Source of the DNA: Caldifarciminota bacterium
Lineage (GTDB): Bacteria > Hydrothermota > Hydrothermia > UBA1063 > CAJXJZ01
Direction of reading: 5' to 3'
Length of the DNA: 64,000 nt
Assembly: GCA_026986775.1 (NCBI GenBank)
Contig: JALSNX010000003.1
Coordinates: 1-64,000, forward strand
In this document: positions 16,212 to 24,193 of the stretch, in pieces
Layout of the letters: each line of letters opens with the position of its first letter
How positions within the stretch are numbered: position 1 is the stretch's first letter
The notes under the pieces: model-generated
Databases searched by the model: none
What the model saw: only the letters and a program-made list of their open reading frames with translations
Told to the model about the DNA's origin: nothing
Translations under genes and position numbers: made by a program

Positions 16212-17189
16212 ATGGAAGTATTTCTTCAAAATGTGATTGCAGTTATATGGGATTTTGACAAGACACTTACGCCAAGATATATGCAGGAGCCGCTTTTCAA
16301 AGAGTATGGCGTGGATGCCAATAAATTCTGGCAGGAGGTAGATGGACTTGTGGATTTTTACACCTCGCAGGGTGTAAGAAGAGTAAATAGAGATACAATA
16401 TATCTCCATCACATTCTTACTTACGTGAGAAAGGGAATATTTAAGGGGCTTTCCAATAAAAAACTCAGAGAACTGGGAGCCAGGATAGAGTTTTTCCCTG
16501 GTTTGCCTGAGTTTTTTGAGAAAGTTAAGAGATTTGTAGAGGAACATCCTCTTTTTAAAGAACATGACATAAAACTGGAGCATTACATAGTAAGTACTGG
16601 TATTTATGAAATGATCAGGGGAAGCAAAATAGCGCCTTATGTGGATGATATCTGGGCTTGTGAGTTTGTAGAAGAGGTGGCAGAGCCCGGATATCTTGAA
16701 AAGAAAAAGCAACAGTCTCTTTTCAGAGACACTGAAAAAGATAAAACCGATAAGGAAATAACGGATATTTGTTATGCTATAGATAATACAACCAAGACGA
16801 GAGCAATATTTGAAATAAACAAAGGCTCAAACAAAGTTAAAAGTATAGGTGTAAATGATGATATCAAGCCCGAACATCGCAGAGTCCCCTTTGAAAATAT
16901 GATATATATTGCAGATGGTCCTAGCGATATCCCTGTCTTTTCAATTATGAAGCAGTACGGAGGCATTGCATTTGCCGTGTACGAAAAAGGTAACAGAAAG
17001 GCTTTCAGACAGGTAAATGAGCTTCAAAAGCAGGGGAGAATTCATGCCTTTGGAGAGGCAGATTACAGAGAAGATTCACAGATTTATATGTTGATCATGC
17101 ACTATGTTGAAGAAATCGCTCATAGAATTGTCAAGAAGCAATATGAGACGTTAAAAAAACGCGTGGGGAAACCCCCACGCCATATTTAA
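16212..17189 (+). CDS. HAD-superfamily hydrolase
   Basis: A 325-residue cytosolic protein with HAD motif I WDFDKTLTP (nucleophile Asp14, acid Asp16), motif II in VSTG at about residue 122, and motif IV in IADGPSDIP near 235. The overall order resembles phosphoserine-phosphatase-like HAD proteins, but the substrate cannot be assigned. The 3' end encodes a GC-rich hairpin that acts as the terminator of the opposing ferritin-like gene. The start is supported by the promoter, which leaves about three bases of leader. Confidence 0.8.
   Translation: MEVFLQNVIAVIWDFDKTLTPRYMQEPLFKEYGVDANKFWQEVDGLVDFYTSQGVRRVNRDTIYLHHILTYVRKGIFKGLSNKKLRELGARIEFFPGLPEFFEKVKRFVEEHPLFKEHDIKLEHYIVSTGIYEMIRGSKIAPYVDDIWACEFVEEVAEPGYLEKKKQQSLFRDTEKDKTDKEITDICYAIDNTTKTRAIFEINKGSNKVKSIGVNDDIKPEHRRVPFENMIYIADGPSDIPVFSIMKQYGGIAFAVYEKGNRKAFRQVNELQKQGRIHAFGEADYREDSQIYMLIMHYVEEIAHRIVKKQYETLKKRVGKPPRHI
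17155..17180 (-). terminator. Intrinsic terminator of the ferritin-like gene, inside the HAD gene
   Basis: GCGTGGGG (17161-17168) and CCCCACGC (17173-17180) form an 8-bp GC-rich stem with a 4-base loop. On the minus strand it is followed by six T. It lies wholly inside the last codons of the opposite-strand HAD gene. Confidence 0.75.
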
Positions 17190-17191
17190 GT

Positions 17192-17611
17192 TTAATCGTC
17201 TTCCAAGAGTGAAGTAAACTCATCGTGATGTTCTTCTTCCTCCGCCAGTATTTTTCTGAACAATCTGTGTGTGGTTTCATCTCCTTCTTCTTTTGCAACC
17301 TTAATAATTTCTTTATAGAGCTCTATTGCCTCTTCTTCCGCTTTTACATCCAGTTTAATCATCTCCTCTAATTTATTTCCAACAAAAATCGGGGCGGGTT
17401 TCGTCGTAGGAGTTCCGCCTAAGTAAGCGAGTCTTTCTGCTATTTCTTCAGCGTGTTTCATTTCAGTGATGGCTATTTTTTTGAAAAGGTCTTTCACCAT
17501 GTGTCCCTTAATTCCCTTCGCCAGTATGTGTTGCCACATATATTGTATTGAGACCTGTATCTCACGGGCTACAGCCTGGTTCAGGAGTTCTTTCAATCTA
17601 TCGCTTGCCAT
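17192..17611 (-). CDS. Ferritin-like/bacterioferritin-type diiron protein
   Basis: A 139-residue four-helix protein. Iron-binding motifs are visible: REIQVSIQYMW in helix 1, EMKHAEEIAERL in helix 2, AEEEAIELY in helix 3 and EEEEHHDEF in helix 4. Relatives are bacterioferritins and rubrerythrin-type ferritins that oxidise and store ferrous iron or remove peroxide. It is shorter than typical bacterioferritin (about 155-160), and a heme-binding Met was not confirmed. GGAGGT precedes ATG 17611. It is a single gene with its own terminator. Confidence 0.8.
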   Translation of the reverse strand: MASDRLKELLNQAVAREIQVSIQYMWQHILAKGIKGHMVKDLFKKIAITEMKHAEEIAERLAYLGGTPTTKPAPIFVGNKLEEMIKLDVKAEEEAIELYKEIIKVAKEEGDETTHRLFRKILAEEEEHHDEFTSLLEDD

Positions 17612-17687
17612 TTTTACCTCCTGTTTATTATTATTTTAATTTTTTTGTTTGGGTCAGTCAATATTTTGCAAACCGTATGAAATTTAA

Positions 17688-17716
17688 TTGTTTAAACACA
17701 TCTTTTGGATTATAAT
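17688..17716 (+). promoter_or_regulatory. Promoter TTGTTT-17-TATAAT
   Basis: TTGTTT at 17688-17693 and TATAAT at 17711-17716, spacer 17. The predicted start at about 17723 yields a 15-base leader containing AAGGAGG before ATG 17738. Confidence 0.6.
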
Positions 17717-17737
17717 ACATACAAAAAGGAGGTTTCT

Positions 17738-18859
17738 ATGAAGAAGTTTCTGTTTGTATTTGTACTGGTATTTGTGGTAAAGGTATATGCCCACACTGTA
17801 ATAGTTGATGGAGACCCTGCTGACTGGATAGGTGTTACTTTATCCCAGAACGATACTGCATACATTGATGCAGGTGAGGCTATCTGGATTGATACACAGG
17901 GAGACGATATTGGCGATGGTGGGGACGCCCTTAATGCCCAGGATGATACTTCATCTTATACATATCCGACTGATACTACATTTACAGGCGGAGAGGCGGA
18001 TATTATCCAGTGCAGGGTAACTGCGGATACAGAGAACCTGTATTTCCTTATACAACTTGATACCTTTGCATCTGTTTACTATCCCATGGTAGTGATTACC
18101 CTGGATGTTGACCATATATCTGGAAGCGGAGCAATATGGGTGCCTCAGAATGCTGACTTACAGGTTGCTCCCGAAATAGCATGGGAGTATGCCATTGTGC
18201 TGGCAGATAACAATATAAGGGTATTTAATAGTGAGTGGGCGGAGATAACCGATGATGTTCAGGCTCAGGCAGTCTTTAATCCGAATGGAGGATATATAGA
18301 GGCCGGGTTAAATGCAAGACTACTAAGTCCTGATGTAAATATTCTTGATACAGTGGTTTACTACACGTGTATGGCCGGTCTTAATGAGTTTGGTGATTTT
18401 AAGGAAGTGGATTCGGTTGCCACACAGTGGCATGGCGGAGGAGGACTTGGAGAAAACGGAAATACTGACTCCCCCTACTGGATTGAACCTGATGTATATG
18501 ATCTTGCCTTTGTATCTTCATCCGATCAGGTAAATGATCTGAATACTTACAATGATTCAACTCTTTCGCCTGCTGTTGTCAGATCCACGTCAGCTATTCC
18601 TGTGTACATGTCAGATGTTTCAGGTGTCAGAGAGAGTGTTCATAAAAATGGGGTAAATCTTCCAGTTGTCTTTGCTCGTGATGGTCATATAATATTTGAT
18701 GGGAATGTAAATAGTGTGATTATCTACTCCAGGACAGGTGCCAGAATTGGTGAATTTAATGGTAAAAATGTATCTTTAACTTTGCCTCATGGAGCTTACT
18801 TTGCGCTTGTTAAAAGCAACAGGGGAAGAAGACTTTATAGAATCGTAAACACTAAGTGA
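17738..18859 (+). CDS. Secreted protein with DOMON/CBM9-like domain and T9SS-like C-terminus
   Basis: A 373-residue exported protein. ATG 17738 (AAGGAGG 5-6 bases upstream) begins the signal peptide MKKFLFVFVLVFVVKVYA; an earlier ATG at 17705 lies inside the promoter. The mature part starts with TVIVDGDPADW, typical of CBM9/DOMON or glucodextranase-type beta-sandwich domains. Conserved strands follow (ADTENLYFLIQLD, VVITLDVD). The C-terminus (VIIYSRTGARIGEF, HGAYFALVKSNRGRRLYRI) resembles a type IX sorting domain. It overlaps the malF-type permease, so a surface sugar-binding role is inferred. No catalytic residues are seen. Confidence 0.65.
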   Translation: MKKFLFVFVLVFVVKVYAHTVIVDGDPADWIGVTLSQNDTAYIDAGEAIWIDTQGDDIGDGGDALNAQDDTSSYTYPTDTTFTGGEADIIQCRVTADTENLYFLIQLDTFASVYYPMVVITLDVDHISGSGAIWVPQNADLQVAPEIAWEYAIVLADNNIRVFNSEWAEITDDVQAQAVFNPNGGYIEAGLNARLLSPDVNILDTVVYYTCMAGLNEFGDFKEVDSVATQWHGGGGLGENGNTDSPYWIEPDVYDLAFVSSSDQVNDLNTYNDSTLSPAVVRSTSAIPVYMSDVSGVRESVHKNGVNLPVVFARDGHIIFDGNVNSVIIYSRTGARIGEFNGKNVSLTLPHGAYFALVKSNRGRRLYRIVNTK

Positions 18860-19764
18860 TGAATAACAGTTTAAAAGAACAGGTTGCTTCCTATCTGTAT
18901 ATAGGTCCATTTTTATTAGTATTTTTGATTTTCATAGGTTTCCCATTTATTTATGCCTTTTTCCTTTCTTTTCATCAGGTAACAACCCTCTCTGATGTTT
19001 TTGGTGGGCTTAAATTTGTGGGTTTTTCCAATTATCTGTCAATTCTGAAAGATCCAAAGTTTCACTGGGCCCTTATTGTTACAGCATACTATGCCGTTCT
19101 TATTATCCCTATGAACATTGCATTTTCGCTACTTCTCGCTTCTTTAATGAGAGTTCCCTTCAGATTAAATTCAGTTTTTCGTACAGGTTTCTTTCTGCCA
19201 TTCGTACTTGATGCCTTTGTTGTGGGTATTGTGTGGACTTTTCTGCTATCAGGGAGGTTTGGTATAATAACCAATCTTTTGAAACCTCTAATAAGTGAAT
19301 CTGTCTACAGGCAGGGGTTTTTGGGAACCCCTGCCACAAGCATGCCATCCGTAGCTACTGCGATGGTTTTAAAAGGTGGTGGATTTGGAATGATTTTGTA
19401 TCTTGCAGCAATGCAGAATATACCAAGGGAAGTGTATGAAGCGGCTTCTATTGACGGTGCATCGGGTTTAAAGAAATTTTTTTATATAACATTTCCACTG
19501 TTGAAACCTGTTACGACGTTTATGGTAATAACAGGACTGATAGGAGCAATTTCTGCTTTTGCAGAGTTCTATGCGATGACCGGTGGAGGACCGACTGTTT
19601 ACAAATTTGGTATGCCACAGGGTATGACGAAGGTTACAGGACTCTATCTTTTTGATTTTATTCAAACACTGAGATTGGGAAAGGCTGCAGCTTTAGCGTT
19701 TATTCTTCTCGTTATAACCCTTTTTATATCTCTCTTATACGCAAGGCTACAGAGGGGTAAATAG
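18859..19764 (+). CDS. ABC sugar permease, MalF/UgpA type
   Basis: A 301-residue inner-membrane protein with about six transmembrane helices. The cytoplasmic EAA loop (EAASIDGASGLKKFFYITFPLLKP) docks the ATPase and is diagnostic of carbohydrate ABC importers. ATG 18859 overlaps the upstream stop codon; GTG 18856 is possible. It pairs with the next permease. No solute-binding protein or ATPase gene is in the window, so those must be encoded elsewhere. Confidence 0.9.
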   Translation: MNNSLKEQVASYLYIGPFLLVFLIFIGFPFIYAFFLSFHQVTTLSDVFGGLKFVGFSNYLSILKDPKFHWALIVTAYYAVLIIPMNIAFSLLLASLMRVPFRLNSVFRTGFFLPFVLDAFVVGIVWTFLLSGRFGIITNLLKPLISESVYRQGFLGTPATSMPSVATAMVLKGGGFGMILYLAAMQNIPREVYEAASIDGASGLKKFFYITFPLLKPVTTFMVITGLIGAISAFAEFYAMTGGGPTVYKFGMPQGMTKVTGLYLFDFIQTLRLGKAAALAFILLVITLFISLLYARLQRGK

Positions 19765-19766
19765 TT

Positions 19767-20567
19767 ATGAGGAAGGTTATAGTTGTGATTGTATCAGTTG
19801 TTCTGCTTCTTGTTGTGCTATTTCCCTTTGTATGGATGCTCTATACTGCCTTCAAGCCACCGGGCACAGGGCTTGTGTTCTCACTCAAGACAGGTTTTAC
19901 CCTTGATAATTTCCGCAAAGTTCTTTTTGAATATAATTTTTTGAAGTATTTTAAAAACAGTTTCATAGTAGCGTTCTTTTCAGCAACATTTTCAACACTA
20001 TTTGCATCAATGGCAGCTTATGCTTTTGCCAAGAAAAATTTCTTTCTGAAAAACACTCTTTTCTGGACATTCATTGCATCAATGATGGTTCCTGGACTTT
20101 TGTATGTGATACCCCAGTTTCTCGTTGTGTATAAACTCAGGTGGATGAACACGTATCAGGGAATGATTGTCCCACATCTTGCCAATGTGTTCGGTTTGTT
20201 TATTCTTACGCAGTTTGCAAAAGAGGTGCCAGATTCTCTTATAGAAGCGGCTAAGATAGATGGGGCATCTGAACTTAAAATATTTTTATTTGTAATGTTA
20301 CCGTTAATGATACCCATTGTGGCAACCGTTTATCTTCTGAATTTTCAGTTTCACTGGTCAAACTTTTTGTGGCAATTGATTGTTGCCCAGACAGATAAAA
20401 TGTATACAGTACCGGTTGGCCTGGCCATGTTCAAAAATGCCCACGAAGAGGCATATACTCTTGAAATGGCCGCATCCTCTCTTTCAATAATACCCATAGG
20501 AATTTTGTTTATTTTTGCCCAGAGATACTTTATAGAAGGTATCACTCAGGGCGCAGTTAAAGGATAA
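19767..20567 (+). CDS. ABC sugar permease, MalG/UgpE type
   Basis: A 266-residue inner-membrane protein with about six helices. It has the MalG-type start (MLYTAFKPP), the EAA loop EAAKIDGASELKIFLFVMLP, and the C-terminal QRYFIEGITQGAVKG that is highly typical of this permease class. It lies two bases downstream of the MalF-type gene and forms the heterodimeric pore with it. The transported sugar is unknown. Confidence 0.93.
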   Translation: MRKVIVVIVSVVLLLVVLFPFVWMLYTAFKPPGTGLVFSLKTGFTLDNFRKVLFEYNFLKYFKNSFIVAFFSATFSTLFASMAAYAFAKKNFFLKNTLFWTFIASMMVPGLLYVIPQFLVVYKLRWMNTYQGMIVPHLANVFGLFILTQFAKEVPDSLIEAAKIDGASELKIFLFVMLPLMIPIVATVYLLNFQFHWSNFLWQLIVAQTDKMYTVPVGLAMFKNAHEEAYTLEMAASSLSIIPIGILFIFAQRYFIEGITQGAVKG

Positions 20568-20580
20568 AAGGAGGATTTAA

Positions 20581-21036
20581 ATGATTGGAGAACTACTCAA
20601 AAAAGACAGGATAATCTACAATATGAAGGCTAAAAGCAAGGATGAGGCACTCAAGGAACTCATAGAACCGCTGAATCTTTCCGATGAAAGACGTAAAGTG
20701 GTGCTGGAGGCTTTGCGGAAGAGAGAGGCTATTGGTTCTACGGGAATAGGACATGGCATTGCCATACCTCATACCAGAAGTGTTGTACTTGATAGTGTGG
20801 CACTCGTTGTGGGGCGTTCAAAGGAAGGTGTGGATTTTGATGCTCTTGATGGTAAGCCCGTGCATTTATTCTTCCTTCTTGTTGCACCCCCAAATGACCC
20901 GGGCACCAAGTATCTTATCACTCTTGGCGAGGTTGCAAGAATGGCCAAGAAGTTGATAGAAAAGGACGAGTACTTAAAAACAGCAGATGAAGAAGCCTTT
21001 TTTAAACTACTTAAAGAAGTAGCTGGAGAGGTATAA
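20581..21036 (+). CDS. PTS EIIA domain protein (fructose/nitrogen type)
   Basis: A 151-residue stand-alone EIIA of the PTS_EIIA_2 family. The phosphorylatable His is in GIGHGIAIPHTR at about residue 61. AGGAGG precedes ATG 20581. It follows two ABC permeases rather than a PTS membrane component, so a regulatory role like PtsN is more likely than sugar translocation. No EI or HPr genes are in the window. The stop overlaps the next ATG (TAATG). Confidence 0.88.
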   Translation: MIGELLKKDRIIYNMKAKSKDEALKELIEPLNLSDERRKVVLEALRKREAIGSTGIGHGIAIPHTRSVVLDSVALVVGRSKEGVDFDALDGKPVHLFFLLVAPPNDPGTKYLITLGEVARMAKKLIEKDEYLKTADEEAFFKLLKEVAGEV

Positions 21037-21377
21037 TGGATGATGTTATTGAGAAACTCATTGCTTTAAATGATATAGACGCCATGCTCAAGGATGCAGA
21101 ATCAGAGGAGTATAGGAGTCTGGGCTTTGAAACCAAAGAGGAGTGTATTGAAAAACTGAAAAAGATGCGTGAAGAGATTGCATCTTCAATCCCGAGGCAG
21201 GTAGTTAAGAGATATGAAAAGTTGAGAAGAAAGTATGGAAGAGGTATAGCGCCGGTGGTAAACAGCGTATGCACGAATTGTTTTATGCAGTTTCCAACAG
21301 AGGTTGCTTCCAGAACCGATAAGAACCAGAAAGTGGAGTTCTGTCCGAACTGCGGTATTATAATTTATTGGACTTAA
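21036..21377 (+). CDS. Short C4-type zinc-ribbon protein
   Basis: A 113-residue protein with a helical N-terminal half and a C-terminal zinc ribbon: CTNC, then FCPNC 22 residues on, within GIAPVVNSVCTNCFMQFP. This is the zf-RING_7 family, whose usual members are about 230-250 residues with a long coiled-coil hairpin; here that part is mostly missing. The family function is unclear (RNA- or transcription-associated proposals). It is coupled to the EIIA gene. Confidence 0.7.
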   Translation: MDDVIEKLIALNDIDAMLKDAESEEYRSLGFETKEECIEKLKKMREEIASSIPRQVVKRYEKLRRKYGRGIAPVVNSVCTNCFMQFPTEVASRTDKNQKVEFCPNCGIIIYWT

Positions 21378-21407
21378 ACTGAATCTGAACAAGAGGGAGA
21401 ACTTACA

Positions 21408-22607
21408 ATGTCCTGGAAGATAGGTGAAGTATTGCCAGTTATAAAGCAGAATGTCGTTGATTTAATTCCAGAGGAAGAACTTATAGACAAACTTAAAAGA
21501 AAGGATGAGATAATCGTGAAATATGGTGCAGATCCATCCCGGCCCGATCTGCACCTCGGGCATTATGTGTGTTTAAAAAAATTGAGAGACCTGCAGGATA
21601 TTGGATTTAAAATAATCTTCATTGTAGGGGATTTTACCGCTATGATAGGAGACCCCACGGGAAGGTCCAAAACAAGACCACGGCTTACAGAGGAGGAGGT
21701 AAGGGAAAATTCAAAGACGTATTTTGAACAGGTTTTCAGAGTACTTGACAGAGAGAAAACAGTTGTAAGATATAATTCTGAGTGGCTGGCAAAACTTACT
21801 GCGAAGGATGTAATTGAAATTGCTTCTACATACACTGTAGCACGTATGCTTGAAAGGGACGATTTTGCAAAGAGATACAGGGAAAATATTCCCATATCCA
21901 TACATGAGTTTCTTTATCCCATCTTTCAGGGATATGATTCTTATGCGGTAAAGGCAGATATTGAGGTTGGTGGGACAGATCAGGTGTTTAATTTCCTCGT
22001 AGCAAGAGAGATTCAGAAACATTTCGGACAGGAACCTCAGGTTATTCTAACAGTGCCTCTTCTGGAGGGTACGGATGGAAAGCTGAAGATGTCAAAATCC
22101 TATGATAATTACATAGGGTTAACCGAGGACCCGAAAGAGATTTATGGGAAGGTGATGTCTATTCCCGATACTCTTATTCTTAAATATTTCCGTCTTGTGT
22201 TGTATTATACAGATGAGCAGCTTAAGAAGATAGAAGAGCATATAAAAAATGACCCCCGTGGTGCAAAGGCAAAACTGGCTTATGAGATTGTTAAATTGCT
22301 ATACTCTGAAAAGGAGGCTAAAGAGGCTGAAGAGCATTTCAACAGGGTGTTTAGAGAGAGAAAAATACCCGAAAATATACCGGAATATGCTGTTCCAGTA
22401 GAGGGTAAGAACATAATTGAGATAGTGTATGAAGCGGGGCTTGTAAGTTCAAAGAGTGAAGCAAGAAGACTTATTTCTCAAAAAGCGATAAAAATAAATG
22501 GAGAGCCTGTAACAAACATAGAGGCTAAAGTAAAACCTGATGGGGAGAAGATTATCAAGGTGGGCAAGAGAAAGTTTTTAAAAGTGGTCTCTAAAAATGG
22601 AAGTTGA
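21408..22607 (+). CDS. tyrS: Tyrosyl-tRNA synthetase
   Basis: A 399-residue class I aminoacyl-tRNA synthetase that charges tRNA-Tyr. The HIGH-type motif appears as LHLGH near residue 48, KMSKS near 227, and a C-terminal S4 RNA-binding domain (SKSEARRLISQKAIKING). The sequence type is that of the TyrZ/TyrRS group common in diverse bacteria. A Shine-Dalgarno AGGGAG lies 9 bases from ATG. The 3' end overlaps ribD by 11 bases. Confidence 0.96.
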   Translation: MSWKIGEVLPVIKQNVVDLIPEEELIDKLKRKDEIIVKYGADPSRPDLHLGHYVCLKKLRDLQDIGFKIIFIVGDFTAMIGDPTGRSKTRPRLTEEEVRENSKTYFEQVFRVLDREKTVVRYNSEWLAKLTAKDVIEIASTYTVARMLERDDFAKRYRENIPISIHEFLYPIFQGYDSYAVKADIEVGGTDQVFNFLVAREIQKHFGQEPQVILTVPLLEGTDGKLKMSKSYDNYIGLTEDPKEIYGKVMSIPDTLILKYFRLVLYYTDEQLKKIEEHIKNDPRGAKAKLAYEIVKLLYSEKEAKEAEEHFNRVFRERKIPENIPEYAVPVEGKNIIEIVYEAGLVSSKSEARRLISQKAIKINGEPVTNIEAKVKPDGEKIIKVGKRKFLKVVSKNGS

Positions 22608-23667
22608 CAGGGAGTATATGGCACTTGCTCTGAAGCTTGCTGAAATAGGGTATGGATTTACCTGGCCCAATCCAGCAGTGGGAGCGGTAATAGTAAGAAA
22701 TGGACGTATAGTGGGCATAGGCTATCATAGAAGAAAGGGTGAGGACCATGCAGAGGTTCTTGCTATAAAGGATGCGAGAGGGCTTACGGAAGGTGCCACC
22801 ATGTATGTTACTTTAGAACCGCATTCCTTTTATGGGCTTGTGCCTCCGTGTACAGATGCCATAATAAAGGCTAAAATCAAGAGGGTTGTAATTGCCATGC
22901 TGGACCCAAATCCAAAAGTGAGTGGTGAAGGAGTGCGAATACTCAGAGAAAATGGAATTGATGTGACCCTTGGAGTGATGGAAAAGGAGGCCAAATTCCT
23001 TAACAGGTTCTTTTATAAATTTCACAGACATAAAAAGCCTTATGTTATCCTGAAGATGGCTGTTTCTCTGGATGGTTTTGTCGCAGATATCAATGGTAAT
23101 TCAAAATGGATTAGCAATTTAGAATCCAGAAAACTGGTTCATAAAATGAGAGGAGAGGTTGATGCTGTAATGGTTGGCCGAAAAACCCTTATACGGGATA
23201 ATTCTCTTCTTACACCAAGGCATGTATTTCCAGCACGCGTACCTGTGAGGATTGTTAGTGGAAGGAATTTTTCAAAAGATATTTTTCATCTTGATTTTTT
23301 TAAAGAAGGTGGGGAAAAGTGGATACTGACCACGGAAGATGCTCACATTCAGAATACACCAACAGATGTGAAGATTATAAGGTATGGAAGAAGGGAAATT
23401 GATTTTAACGCATTTCTTGATTATATGAAAGGAAAGGAGATGCTTTCGCTTTTGGTGGAGGGTGGACCACGTCTTGCCAGTTCACTCCTAAAGCAGGGTG
23501 TGGTTGATGAAATTATAATATTTAAGTCTTCTCGGATACTTGGTAGCGGTATCCCGGTATTTCAAATTAATAACAAAAATTTAGCTGGAGAATTTTCGCT
23601 TTATGAGACAGCAGAAATTGGAGATGACGTAATGTTAAGGTATATTAAAAATGGAACACTTGATTGA
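22597..23667 (+). CDS. ribD: RibD bifunctional deaminase/reductase with altered zinc site
   Basis: A 356-residue riboflavin-pathway protein: an N-terminal deaminase (1 to about 145) and a C-terminal reductase (about 146-356, with KMAVSLDGFVAD and LLVEGGPRLASSLL). The deaminase zinc site should be His-Cys-Cys. Here it reads H51-A-E53, then LEPH at 73-76 where Cys is expected, then PPC at 83-85; SFYGLVPP replaces the usual SHYGRTPP. The Cys-to-His change could keep a His-His-Cys zinc site, so activity is not excluded. No other rib genes are adjacent. Overlap with tyrS implies coupled translation. Confidence 0.88.
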   Translation: MEVDREYMALALKLAEIGYGFTWPNPAVGAVIVRNGRIVGIGYHRRKGEDHAEVLAIKDARGLTEGATMYVTLEPHSFYGLVPPCTDAIIKAKIKRVVIAMLDPNPKVSGEGVRILRENGIDVTLGVMEKEAKFLNRFFYKFHRHKKPYVILKMAVSLDGFVADINGNSKWISNLESRKLVHKMRGEVDAVMVGRKTLIRDNSLLTPRHVFPARVPVRIVSGRNFSKDIFHLDFFKEGGEKWILTTEDAHIQNTPTDVKIIRYGRREIDFNAFLDYMKGKEMLSLLVEGGPRLASSLLKQGVVDEIIIFKSSRILGSGIPVFQINNKNLAGEFSLYETAEIGDDVMLRYIKNGTLD

Positions 23668-24193
23668 AAGGATACATGCACTTGGCTTACCAGCTGAGAT
23701 ACAGATTCCTTTAATATCTGCATTACCTGTACTTGAACTTAGAGGTGCCATTCCCTACGGCGTATGGGTCCTTAAAATGAACCCTTTAAAAACGCTTGCA
23801 CTTGCCTTGCTGGGTAATCTTGTGATAATAATACCGTTATTGTTATTTCTTGATGTAGTGATGAGCAGGTTTGAGAAGCTTGAAATAGGTAAAAGGTTGA
23901 TTGAGAGAGCAAAAAACAGGGGAAAAATAGTTGAGAAATTTGAACTTCTGGGCCTTTTTCTATTTGTTGCCATTCCCTTGCCCGGTACAGGAGCCTGGAC
24001 TGGTGCTCTTGTCTCATTTATCTTTGGTATAAGGAAACATCTTGCTGTACCGGCTATTTCACTTGGTGTGATAGTCGCCGGATTGATTGTGACTCTTATT
24101 GTAAGTCTTGGAACTTTTCAGGGGATACTGTTGGGAGTGCTATTTCTTGCAGGAATGTCAAAAATGCTTGATTATATTACAGACAAAAAATGA
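23651..24193 (+). CDS. Small multidrug-export-like membrane protein (COG2426)
   Basis: A 180-residue inner-membrane protein with about four hydrophobic segments. Diagnostic motifs are ALPVLELRGAIPYG near residue 25 and PLPGTGAWTGAL near 110, as in the Sm_multidrug_ex family. The name comes from an early observation and the transport function is poorly established. It overlaps ribD by 17 bases and the following gene by four. Confidence 0.8.
   Translation: MEHLIERIHALGLPAEIQIPLISALPVLELRGAIPYGVWVLKMNPLKTLALALLGNLVIIIPLLLFLDVVMSRFEKLEIGKRLIERAKNRGKIVEKFELLGLFLFVAIPLPGTGAWTGALVSFIFGIRKHLAVPAISLGVIVAGLIVTLIVSLGTFQGILLGVLFLAGMSKMLDYITDKK

Noticed and set aside
16182-16712. 176-codon minus-strand frame
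   Set aside because: Antisense to the HAD gene, which carries catalytic motifs and a promoter.
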